From positions 1 through 8,477 of the forward strand of contig CAZKFT010000062.1 of assembly GCA_964552205.1 (NCBI GenBank): a stretch of DNA of 8,477 nucleotides, written 5' to 3'. This DNA comes from JAIVGZ01 sp964552205 (GTDB lineage: Bacteria > Pseudomonadota > Gammaproteobacteria > Natronospirales > JAIVGZ01). The first letter of the stretch is position 1, and each line of letters opens with the position of its first letter. The translations under genes and the position numbers were made by a program. Below are positions 1 to 6,229 of this stretch, piece by piece. The notes under the pieces are model-generated. The model made no database searches. It was not told the origin of the DNA and saw nothing but the letters and a program-made list of their open reading frames with translations.

Positions 1-36
1 AAAGGGGACATTTGAATCTGGCTAAAAGGGGACATT
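1..36. repeat. Short direct repeat, probable insertion-sequence end remnant
   Basis: AAAGGGGACATT occurs at 1-12 and again at 25-36, a 24-bp period. Repeated GGGGACATT words of this kind are familiar from the ends of insertion sequences in Proteobacteria, where several short repeats serve as transposase-binding sites. The window starts inside this motif, so no transposase and no complete terminal repeat can be seen. The repeat itself is visible; assignment to an insertion sequence is inference and no family is claimed. Confidence 0.4.
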
Positions 37-135
37 ACGACTTTGCGCTGTCACAAAGAACTCGCTGTTTGACGAGGACCGAGACGCGGACGATACTGTG
101 ACAGCATGTGACCCGTGTTTGATTGAACCCGCCCG

Positions 136-1482
136 ATGCCAACTGTGCCGCAAACCCGTTATGCCAAGAGTGGTGATGTTCACATTGCCTACCAGGTGCT
201 CGGGTCGGGACCAGTGGATCTGGTGCTGGTGCCGGGCTGGGTGTCCAACATCGAGTGCTTCTGGGACGACCCCGCATGTGCCAGGTTCCTCGATACGCTG
301 GCCTCGTTCTCGCGCTTGATCCTGTTTGACAAGCGTGGCACCGGCCTGTCGGACCGGGTCACCCACATGCCGCCCTTGGAGACGCGCATCGACGACCTGC
401 GCGCGGTGATGGGCGCCGTCGGCTCGGAACGGGCCGTTCTGTGCGGGTACTCGGAGGGCGGGCCGATGTGTGCGCTGTTTGCCGCGACCCACCCGGCCAG
501 TTCACTGGGCCTGATCATGATCGGCAGCTATCCCAACCGCGTCCGCAGCGCCGAATCGCCCTGGGGACGCACGCCTCAGGAACTGGACGCCCTGAACAAA
601 CAGTGTGAAGCCGATTGGGGCGCGCCGGTCTCGATCGAAAAGATCATGCCCAGCATGGCGCAGGATGAGACGGTGCGTAACTGGTGGGGCCGCTTTCTGC
701 GCATGAGCGCCAGTCCGGCCTCTGCGATCGCGTTGAACACAATGAACTTCGTAATCGACATCCGTCACGTATTGCCTGCCATTCGTGTTCCCACATTGCT
801 GCTGCATGCCGTGGGCGACCAGCAGGTTCCCGTGAGCGCCAGCCGCTACATGGCGCAGCGGATACCGGGCGCGGTGTACGTCGAACTACCCGGCGTCGAC
901 CACGCGCCCTGGGTTGGCGACAGCGAGGCGATCCTAGATGAGATCCAGCGCTTTCTGGTTGCGGCACAACAACCCGTCGAGGCGGACCGGGTGCTGGCGA
1001 CAGTGATGTTCAGCGACATCGTTGGCTCGACCGAACGCGCCGTCACAATGGGCGACCGGCGTTGGCGCGAGTTGCTGGCACAACATCATCAGGTGGTGCG
1101 GCACGAGTTGCAGCGTTTTCGCGGGCACGAGGTCGACACCGCCGGCGACGGCTTTCTGGCCACCTTCGACGGACCCGCGCGTGGCGTGCGCTGCGCTACG
1201 CGGCTGGTGGAAGCGCTGCGGCCGCTGGGACTGGATATCCGCGCCGGGCTGCATACCGGTGAGTGCGAGATGGTCGGCAACAAGGTCGCTGGGATTGCGG
1301 TGCACATCGGCGCGCGTGTGGCGACTGCGGCCCAACCGGGCGAGGTGATGGTGTCGAGCACGGTCAGGGATCTGGTGTCCGGCTCGGGCCTGCGGTTCGA
1401 AGACCGCGGGATTCAAACCCTCAAGGGCTTGCCGGAGCCCTGGCGGCTGTTCAAGGTCGAAGCTCAGTCAGCTTTGGGTTGA
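136..1482 (+). CDS. Alpha/beta-hydrolase fused to class III adenylate/guanylate cyclase domain
   Basis: This 448-aa protein has two domains. Residues about 15-275 form an alpha/beta-hydrolase with nucleophile elbow G-Y-S106-E-G-G; Asp228 (VGDQQVP) and His256 (GVDHAPW) complete a plausible triad. Residues about 285-442 form a class III cyclase homology domain. Its metal-binding Asp294 (FSDIVGST) and Asp338 (AGDGF) are present. The purine-selecting Lys position before GDG holds Asp334 (DTAGD), and the transition-state Asn position holds His390 with Arg394 kept (HIGAR). This architecture resembles mycobacterial Rv1900c. The likely product is a soluble protein making cAMP or a related nucleotide, but the changed residues leave activity and substrate uncertain. 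There is no signal peptide or membrane segment. An in-frame TGA at 124-126 excludes a longer form, and MPTVPQTRYAKSGDVHIAYQ is a typical family N-terminus. No strong Shine-Dalgarno sequence precedes the ATG. The gene stands alone; nothing nearby indicates the hydrolase substrate. Confidence 0.9.
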   Translation: MPTVPQTRYAKSGDVHIAYQVLGSGPVDLVLVPGWVSNIECFWDDPACARFLDTLASFSRLILFDKRGTGLSDRVTHMPPLETRIDDLRAVMGAVGSERAVLCGYSEGGPMCALFAATHPASSLGLIMIGSYPNRVRSAESPWGRTPQELDALNKQCEADWGAPVSIEKIMPSMAQDETVRNWWGRFLRMSASPASAIALNTMNFVIDIRHVLPAIRVPTLLLHAVGDQQVPVSASRYMAQRIPGAVYVELPGVDHAPWVGDSEAILDEIQRFLVAAQQPVEADRVLATVMFSDIVGSTERAVTMGDRRWRELLAQHHQVVRHELQRFRGHEVDTAGDGFLATFDGPARGVRCATRLVEALRPLGLDIRAGLHTGECEMVGNKVAGIAVHIGARVATAAQPGEVMVSSTVRDLVSGSGLRFEDRGIQTLKGLPEPWRLFKVEAQSALG

Positions 1483-1796
1483 AACGTTGCCTGGCGTGCG
1501 TCTGCCAGGACGTCAGCATCTGTCCCAACAAGAATTGCTGTCTTTGATGGTCAGCATCAGACTGAACCCGGGTCACATGACTTTTCGATCTGCTTTCTCC
1601 GCAGCGGTCTCAGCGTGTACACGCTTAACGTGTCGGCAATGTGGCGATGGATTCGATGCACAGAGCATGCGCCTCCAGGTGAAATGTCGCGCGCCCCGAA
1701 GTCTGCCGTTCCGGTGAACGCAAGGCGCCGTACTTCTCCCAGCACGAAGGTGACACTGAGATCAGTGACGATCACGCCCACAAGCTGGACACGCCT
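1483..1796. other. Intergenic stretch without a supportable gene
   Basis: This 314-bp stretch lies between the convergent ends of the cyclase gene and the small minus-strand gene. Open frames on both strands (for example 1557-1781 on the minus strand, 74 codons) match no family I recognise and lack a convincing ribosome binding site. A short inverted repeat, CACTGA-GA-TCAGTG at 1754-1767, lies about 30 bp past the stop of the minus-strand gene. It has no T-run on that strand, so I do not call a terminator. The stretch may be decayed coding sequence. Confidence 0.5.
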
Positions 1797-2084
1797 CTAG
1801 AACGATGCAAAAACATCCCCGCGCAATTCCCCGACCATCTTGACCGGCAGATCGGTGGCCGCTTGCGCGCGCAGTGCCTTTTGCTTGTCGGCCGCCGCAG
1901 TAGCGGTGGCCTCGTCTGGATAAATGCTCACCACGTTGAATGTGGTTTCGCCTGTGGCAATAAAGAACGCATGCAGTGCACCGAGCGCCTTGATTCCGGG
2001 GACATATTTCTCTCTTGCTGTGGCCTCCATCGCCGCATCTCTCGCGACGCTGGACGTCCATTGGGAAACTACACCATATGCCAT
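1797..2084 (-). CDS. Small protein, probable dimeric alpha/beta-barrel (monooxygenase-like) family
   Basis: This 95-aa protein begins MAYGVVSQWTSSVARDAAME and ends GELRGDVFASF. Small size, an N-terminal strand, a helix with conserved-looking REKYVPGIKALGA, a second strand (TTFNVVSIYPDE), an Ala-rich helix and a final strand fit the ferredoxin-like dimeric alpha/beta-barrel proteins. These are often annotated as antibiotic-biosynthesis-monooxygenase-like or uncharacterised. No catalytic residues can be assigned, so no reaction is claimed. There is no signal peptide or membrane segment. An AAGGAG ribosome binding site eight bases before the ATG fixes the start. The gene runs away from the nuclease remnant upstream and converges on the cyclase gene. 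Its reality is well supported; its family is moderately so, from general resemblance only. Confidence 0.7.
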   Translation of the reverse strand: MAYGVVSQWTSSVARDAAMEATAREKYVPGIKALGALHAFFIATGETTFNVVSIYPDEATATAAADKQKALRAQAATDLPVKMVGELRGDVFASF

Positions 2085-2092
2085 TTGAATTT

Positions 2093-2098
2093 CTCCTT
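2093..2098 (-). promoter_or_regulatory. Ribosome binding site of the 95-aa gene
   Basis: On the minus strand AAGGAG lies eight bases before the ATG at 2084. This is the clearest Shine-Dalgarno sequence in the left half of the window. It supports the 2084 start over the longer overlapping minus-strand frame that begins at 2160. Confidence 0.75.
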
Positions 2099-2204
2099 GT
2101 TGAGGATAAAAAAGTCATAACCAACAGGCGGAAGAATCGAGTGAGCCGATTTGAAACCAAATGTTGGGTTCGTCACGTTAACAGCAGAAATAAGCTTGTC
2201 AACT

Positions 2205-2234
2205 CTCCCCGGGCGGACACTCCCCGGGCAGACC
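2205..2234. repeat. 15-bp imperfect tandem duplication at the edge of the nuclease remnant
   Basis: CTCCCCGGGCGGACA at 2205-2219 is followed directly by CTCCCCGGGCAGACC at 2220-2234, with 13 of 15 positions identical. The repeat lies just where recognisable S1/P1 nuclease homology begins, so it may mark the breakpoint that removed the 5' part of that gene. Confidence 0.6.
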
Positions 2235-2586
2235 CCGGTGATGCATTGCAGCTCGCCCTGAAGTACGTCGCGCATTTGGTCGCCGACGTTCACCAGCCGC
2301 TGCACGCCGGCTACGCCGACGGCCGTGGCGGCAACACCTACCAAATCCAGGCATTCGGTCGCGGGACGAACTTGCACGCGATGGGGGACGTGGGTCTCAT
2401 CAGACACTTGGACCTATCGAATGAGGCGCTGACCGCCAGACTACTTGCAAGCCTGTCCCAAGCGGCAAATTGAGTGCTGCGGCCGTGGCTGAAGAGCCTT
2501 GCCGAATCGTCGGTAGACCAGGGTTTTACCCGGAACGGCTTGTCGATTTTCCGTACGTCGAGCTAGTCCAGTTTTTCAAAGCCTGA
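2231..2586 (+). pseudogene. S1/P1-type nuclease, C-terminal remnant with frameshift
   Basis: Two adjacent frames together give the C-terminal part of an S1/P1 zinc-dependent single-strand nuclease. The first, ending at the TGA at 2471-2473, contains HLVADVHQPLH (zinc-ligand type His codon 2273, Asp codon 2285, His codon 2291). It continues with RGGNTYQ and NLHAMGD, where His (2375) and Asp (2387) of the H-x3-D ligand pair remain, but the usual Trp before the Asp is Gly (GGG at 2384-2386). The second, one base back in phase, reads AEEPCRIVGRPGFYPERLVD and stops at 2584-2586; it matches the family's AEESCRI...GFYP tail. The signal peptide, the essential N-terminal Trp ligand and roughly the first half of the protein are absent. 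Intact family members are about 260-300 aa and exported. The remnant is therefore non-functional. The frame change falls between about 2455 and 2485. Confidence 0.85.
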
Positions 2587-2703
2587 CCCGTCGCCGCAGG
2601 TGCCGGTCCAATTGATGGACGGGTCGGAGAAAATCGCATACCCAAGTTGCGGGCACGGCCATTTAATCGGCGACGACTGGACGTCAGGTCTCGTCTACAT
2701 CAG

Positions 2704-3690
2704 TTATTGGATCACCTCATCGGCGCGCAACAGTATCGAATGCGGTACGGTCAGGCCGAGTTCCTTGGCGGCCTTCAGGTTGACCACCAATTCGAATTTC
2801 GTCGGTTGCTCGATGGGGAGGTCAGCCGGCTTCGCACCCTTGAGGATCCTGTCGACGTAGACGGCAGCGCGCCGGAAATTCCACGCGAGGTCCGGGCCAT
2901 AAGCGAACACTCCACCAGCTTCCGCAAACTCGCGTTCGGGGAATACCGCAGGCAACCGGGTCTTCGCCACGAAATCGACCAAGCGCTTCCTGTTACCCCA
3001 CAGCATGCCGTCCCCGAGAGTGGTAAGCGCGCCGGGACGAGCGCTCAATACGGACTCGAACGCAGCGTCGAGGTCCGCCGGGTTCCTTACCCCGGTGAAT
3101 TGAATCGCAAGGCGCAACGATTGCGCGGCGGCTTTGGCTTCCGCCAGGCGGTCTCCCTTGTCGGGCCTGGCGGCATTGTAGATAACAGCAATCACTGTCG
3201 CGTTCGGTACGATCTCCTTCACCAATTGCAGCTGCTTTCCAGCGCGGTCGCCTGCGCGGTGCGTTACCCCGGTGACGTTTCCGCCGGGCCGGCTAAGGCT
3301 TGAAACCAGGCCTAACCTAACAGGGTCCGAAACGGTGGCCATCACAATGGGAATGCTCGTCGTTGCGCGTTTGACCGCCACGGCCGTCGGCGTGCCTTCC
3401 GTGACGATGACATCAACGTTGAGGTCAACCACTTCGGCCGCGAACGCAGCAAGCGTGTCAACCCGGCCTTCAGCGAATCGATATTCGAGCGCAATGTTCT
3501 CTCCTTCTACATATCCATGCTCGCGCAGTGCCTGACGAAACGTCTCGACTGGGCGCGACGAAGGTTCAAATCCGAACGTAAGGACTGCGATCCGCGGTCT
3601 CTTCGCCATCTGCTGTCCCTGGGCGACAACCGGCGCCGCAAGTAACGCCCCCGTTACGGCGAAAAATCGCCGGCGACCAAACTGGCTCAT
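2704..3690 (-). CDS. ABC transporter substrate-binding protein (ABC_sub_bind family)
   Basis: This 328-aa protein has the length and motif order of the ABC_sub_bind family of periplasmic solute-binding proteins (the group including TrpX-like proteins). The N-terminus MSQFGRRRFFAVTGALLAAP fits a twin-arginine export signal, with likely cleavage near AQGQQ. Family motifs follow: LREHGYVEGENIALEYRFAEG (about 55-75), VTEGTPTAVAVKRAT (96-110), SRPGGNVTG (133-141) and the C-terminal block ILKGAKPADLPIEQPTKFEL through LGLTVPHSILLRADEVI (282-327). It should bind a small ligand in the periplasm, but the ligand cannot be read from sequence. A longer frame reaches 3867, but the ATG at 3690 is chosen because the signal peptide begins there and GAGGA stands four bases upstream. 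No permease or ATPase gene adjoins it, which is common for this family. It lies downstream of the broken paralogue, on the same strand. Confidence 0.9.
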   Translation of the reverse strand: MSQFGRRRFFAVTGALLAAPVVAQGQQMAKRPRIAVLTFGFEPSSRPVETFRQALREHGYVEGENIALEYRFAEGRVDTLAAFAAEVVDLNVDVIVTEGTPTAVAVKRATTSIPIVMATVSDPVRLGLVSSLSRPGGNVTGVTHRAGDRAGKQLQLVKEIVPNATVIAVIYNAARPDKGDRLAEAKAAAQSLRLAIQFTGVRNPADLDAAFESVLSARPGALTTLGDGMLWGNRKRLVDFVAKTRLPAVFPEREFAEAGGVFAYGPDLAWNFRRAAVYVDRILKGAKPADLPIEQPTKFELVVNLKAAKELGLTVPHSILLRADEVIQ

Positions 3691-3790
3691 GTTGTCCTCA
3701 TATGGATGCCTGCCGGATAGCAAGAGGAATTTGTGTTGAGATGCGATGAAGTCGGCTGAGGCCCAATATCCGGTCTTGATTGCATGTTCT

Positions 3791-3806
3791 GACTGGTTTC
3801 CCAGTC
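3791..3806 (-). other. Hairpin with GAAA tetraloop upstream of the intact binding-protein gene
   Basis: Read on the minus strand, GACTGG-GAAA-CCAGTC forms a six-base-pair stem with a GNRA-type loop, about 100 bases upstream of the start at 3690. The surrounding 284 bp (3691-3974) hold no gene I can support. Whether the hairpin is transcribed as leader RNA is unknown. Confidence 0.35.
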
Positions 3807-3974
3807 TCGCCCGCTGGCTGGACGCAAATCCGCTGACAAGCGCCTTATGTTTAGGTTTGTCCAACACCTGCCCTCAAGCCTGCGTCATGCGTCGCACCTT
3901 CGAGTCGCGCTGGCAAGTATCGAACAAACTTAAACAGTAGCGGACGTTGGCTGACCTGTCAATCGATCACTTGG

Positions 3975-4645
3975 TCACAGCGCATCCAACGGTTCCGTCG
4001 CCAGCGTTTCGAATGCACGAGCAATGGTTGGGGCATCGCTGGCCTCGACGAACTGGACATCTACGCCCAGTGTCTTCCCCGCTTCCTGCGCCCGTTTCAG
4101 CGCCGCTTGCACCCCGGTGTTCGCGCCCGGACCGAGCAAGCCCATGCGTCGCGCTTTGGGAACGACCTCGCGCATGAGTTCGAGGCGTTTCGTGATGACG
4201 CCACCAAGATTAAGAGAGATTCCCGTCACATGCCACCAGGGCGCGCGAGCGAGGCGACCAGACGAGTTGCCACCGGGTCCGCCGTGCCTGTCGTCACGAT
4301 TGGAACCTCCTTGCTCAGTCGCATCAGAGCCTGCGTCGCGGGGGTCGTAATCACGACGACGACCTCCGGATTGCCCGCAAGCAACTCTTGGGCAAGTTGC
4401 GGCAACCGTGCGTCGACGCCATCAGCCAAACGGCGCTCTAATACGAGATTCTTTCCCTCCACGTATCCAAGCTCTTGCAGCCGCGTCTCCAGCAATCTCC
4501 ATAGGTCAGCACGCAACGTCTTGCTAACCGGTTCGAGGATCGCAATCCGGCGCACTATTTCGACTGGCTGCGCGAGAGACCCTGGGGGCGCGGCGAGAAG
4601 TGCCCCAGATGCGATCAGAAACTCACGTCGCCGGCGAGTTCGCAT
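3975..4645 (-). pseudogene. ABC substrate-binding protein gene, frameshifted and 3'-truncated
   Basis: This is a second ABC_sub_bind family gene. The start at 4645 gives MRTRRRREFLIASGALLAAP, a twin-arginine signal (R-R-x-F-L) preceded by AAGGAAG. The first frame runs 139 codons through LQELGYVEGKNLVLERRLADG and SLARPGG, then stops at 4226-4228. The next frame resumes at once with VTGISLNLGGVITKRLELMREVVPKARRMGLL. Restoring one A (T on the plus strand) near 4231 recreates the family signature RPGGNVTG, so a single-base deletion explains the break. The second frame ends at TGA 3975-3977 after TLATEPLDAL. The usual last roughly 100 residues, including the EQPTKFEL block, are absent and not recognisable downstream. 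The truncation means that a sequencing error at the frameshift would not by itself rescue the gene. Confidence 0.88.
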
Positions 4646-4688
4646 ATATCTTCCTTGGTAGAGCCCCCTTGGAACTCTACCGGCCGAT

Positions 4689-4704
4689 CGACCCTTTCGG
4701 GTCG
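4689..4704 (-). other. Hairpin with GAAA tetraloop in the leader of the broken binding-protein gene
   Basis: On the minus strand CGACCC-GAAA-GGGTCG forms a six-base-pair GC-rich stem 44-59 bases upstream of the start at 4645. It repeats the design of the hairpin at 3791-3806 (six-pair stem, GAAA loop) with different stem bases. No T-run follows, so it is not called as a terminator. Confidence 0.35.
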
Positions 4705-4792
4705 TTTGCTGGCGAACACCAACGGCGGTTGACCGGCACCCAAAATCCTGCAATTGGACCGCCGCATTGCGGGCATTGGTGGGCGACTCGTT

Positions 4793-4826
4793 ACGCTGCT
4801 TATGGAAATCTTTCCATAAGCAGCGT
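4793..4826. repeat. Perfect palindrome across the left edge of the RIT element
   Basis: ACGCTGCTTATGGAAA (4793-4808) and its exact complement (4811-4826) are separated by the two bases TC. The inner half overlaps the first seven bases of the left inverted repeat; the outer half lies outside the part that can be matched to the right end. Inverted arms around a short centre are the usual form of a tyrosine-recombinase crossover site: for example GCTTATGG, eight central bases, CCATAAGC. The palindrome is visible; the role as core site is inference. Confidence 0.6.
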
Positions 4827-4855
4827 TATGCAAAGATGTCAGTTATGAGAAGTTC
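4820..4855 (+). repeat. Left terminal inverted repeat of the RIT element
   Basis: All 36 bases match the reverse complement of 8442-8477; the match breaks at 4856 (T against G). Within it GTTATG occurs at 4825-4830 and 4842-4847, 17 bp apart. With the TTATG at 4800-4804 and CATAA at 4815-4819 of the adjoining palindrome, four copies of one word lie within 48 bp. These may be recombinase-binding subsites. Confidence 0.92.
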
Positions 4856-4975
4856 TGGTGCGGCGTAGGCCGGCGAGCCGCGTAAACGCTCGCGATTCGC
4901 GATGCATGGACGCGTCGCACTGGACATAATTTCACTTATCTGGCAGCACTGACGGCCCTACTTCTGGAGACCGTC
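4856..4975 (+). promoter_or_regulatory. Leader of ritABC with ribosome binding site
   Basis: These 120 bp separate the left repeat from ritA and must hold the promoter unless transcription enters from outside. CATAAT at 4925-4930 resembles a -10 box but no matching -35 box is evident, so the promoter is tentative. Two adjacent TCGCGA words at 4890-4895 and 4897-4902 are a possible binding site. GGAG at 4966-4969 lies six bases before the ritA ATG and is a convincing ribosome binding site. Confidence 0.4.
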
Positions 4976-6229
4976 ATGTCTGAGATTGCTGCATTGCAAC
5001 CGGTAATTCGAGCCTGGTTGCTCGAAGGGCCACTTTCTTCTTACGTTCCTGCGTATGTCGCGCGACTCAGGCGCGGTCGCTATGCGGCCTGCACGGCAGG
5101 TCACTGTTTGAACGGCGTGGCGCACTTCTCGCACTGGATGACTCAGTGTTTCTTGCCGGCACAGTTGCTGGACGATGGCTGCATTGACCAGTTTCTGCGC
5201 TACCACCTGCCGCGCTGCGACTGCCCAGGCGAGGCGTTGCGCACGCCGAAGTCGCTTCATGCCGCGTTGACAGCCCTGCTGGCGATTTTGCGCGAGCGCG
5301 GCGTCATCGCCGAGTTGCCTTCGCCAGCAGGCCCGATCGCCGACGAGCTTCGCAACTACGACACCAGCATGCGTGACGCCCGAGGCTTGGCCGATGGAAC
5401 ACGCAGGAGCTACCTGCGCATCATCGAGCGCCTGCTGCTTTACAAGTTTGCAGATCGACCAGTGGCCTTTGGTGAACTTCAGCCTGAGGACGTTCGGCGG
5501 TTCATCGCCAATCAGATGGAGTCGCTGAGTTCGATCAGCAACGCCACCACGATTGCGGTGACGCTGCGGGCCTACCTTCGCTACCGCGCCACTTGTGGTG
5601 ATGCGGTGCAGCCGCTGCTGGCCGTCATCGGCTCGACCGCCCACTGGAGCCTGGCGTCGTTGCCTCGGGCCCTCAAGGCCGAGGAAGTGGACCGACTGTT
5701 GAGTTCCTTCACTGCCACGCTACCGTCTGCTCGGCGGGGCTACGCCGTCGTCCGCCTGGCGCTGGACCTGGGACTGCGCAGCATCGAGATCAACCGGCTT
5801 CAATTGGCCGACATTGACTGGCGCAAAGGCACTGTCACGCTCAAGCGTACGAAGTCGCGCCAGCAGGAAGTCTTGCCGTTGCCCGTGGAGACGGGCCGGG
5901 CGCTGGAGGCCTACGTCCGCCACGAGCGCCCCGAGACCAGCTGCGGGGCGGTGTTCGTGCGTCGCCTCGCCCCACACGACAAACCCCTGAGCGTGCACGG
6001 TATCCGCCGCCTTGTACGAGACGCCTTCCTACGCGTGGGAATCCCACATGGCCGATCGCATGCACTGCGACACACGCTGGCCTGTCGCATTGTCAATCAG
6101 GGTGGCTCAATCAAGGAGGTGGCCGATGTGCTGCGGCACCGCTCGCTGGACACCTCGCTCATTTACGCCAAGCTTGACCACGGCGCGTTGGCCGGCGTCG
6201 CGCTACCGTGGCCCGGGAGTGCCCCATGA
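4976..6229 (+). CDS. ritA: RIT element tyrosine recombinase A
   Basis: This 417-aa protein is a tyrosine site-specific recombinase that should cut and rejoin DNA at the element ends through a 3'-phosphotyrosine link. The C-terminal catalytic domain (about 230-405) shows Arg268 (LGLRSIEINRL), Lys293 (RTKSR), His362-x-x-Arg365 (HALRHTLA), His388 (LRHRSLDTS) and nucleophile Tyr397 (LIYAKL). A SAM-like core-binding domain occupies about 118-225. The N-terminal 115 residues, with several Cys and His (for example CDC at 81-83), are an additional region typical of the longest protein of the trio. The start has GGAG six bases upstream. The stop overlaps the ritB start as ATGA (6226-6229), implying translational coupling. 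Assignment as the first RIT gene rests on order and context. Confidence 0.9.
   Translation: MSEIAALQPVIRAWLLEGPLSSYVPAYVARLRRGRYAACTAGHCLNGVAHFSHWMTQCFLPAQLLDDGCIDQFLRYHLPRCDCPGEALRTPKSLHAALTALLAILRERGVIAELPSPAGPIADELRNYDTSMRDARGLADGTRRSYLRIIERLLLYKFADRPVAFGELQPEDVRRFIANQMESLSSISNATTIAVTLRAYLRYRATCGDAVQPLLAVIGSTAHWSLASLPRALKAEEVDRLLSSFTATLPSARRGYAVVRLALDLGLRSIEINRLQLADIDWRKGTVTLKRTKSRQQEVLPLPVETGRALEAYVRHERPETSCGAVFVRRLAPHDKPLSVHGIRRLVRDAFLRVGIPHGRSHALRHTLACRIVNQGGSIKEVADVLRHRSLDTSLIYAKLDHGALAGVALPWPGSAP

Noticed and set aside
1754..1767. CACTGA-GA-TCAGTG inverted repeat as a terminator
   Set aside because: A two-base centre leaves too small a loop, and no T-run follows on either strand.
1557..1781. 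Minus-strand open frame of 74 codons downstream of the small 95-aa gene
   Set aside because: It has no recognised family and no good ribosome binding site, and its C-terminal part is low in protein-like pattern. It was left as part of the gene-free stretch.
2585..2625. GACCCGTC...GACGGGTC inverted repeat after the nuclease remnant
   Set aside because: The eight-base arms with a 25-base loop and no T-run do not make a convincing terminator. The pairing is probably chance in GC-rich DNA.
2600..3303. Plus-strand open frames opposite the intact binding-protein gene
   Set aside because: They lie antisense to a well-supported family member and show no domain of their own.
3691..3867. N-terminal extension of the intact binding protein by 59 codons
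   Set aside because: The added residues do not resemble the family or a signal peptide, while the ATG at 3690 begins a clear twin-arginine signal and has GAGGA upstream.
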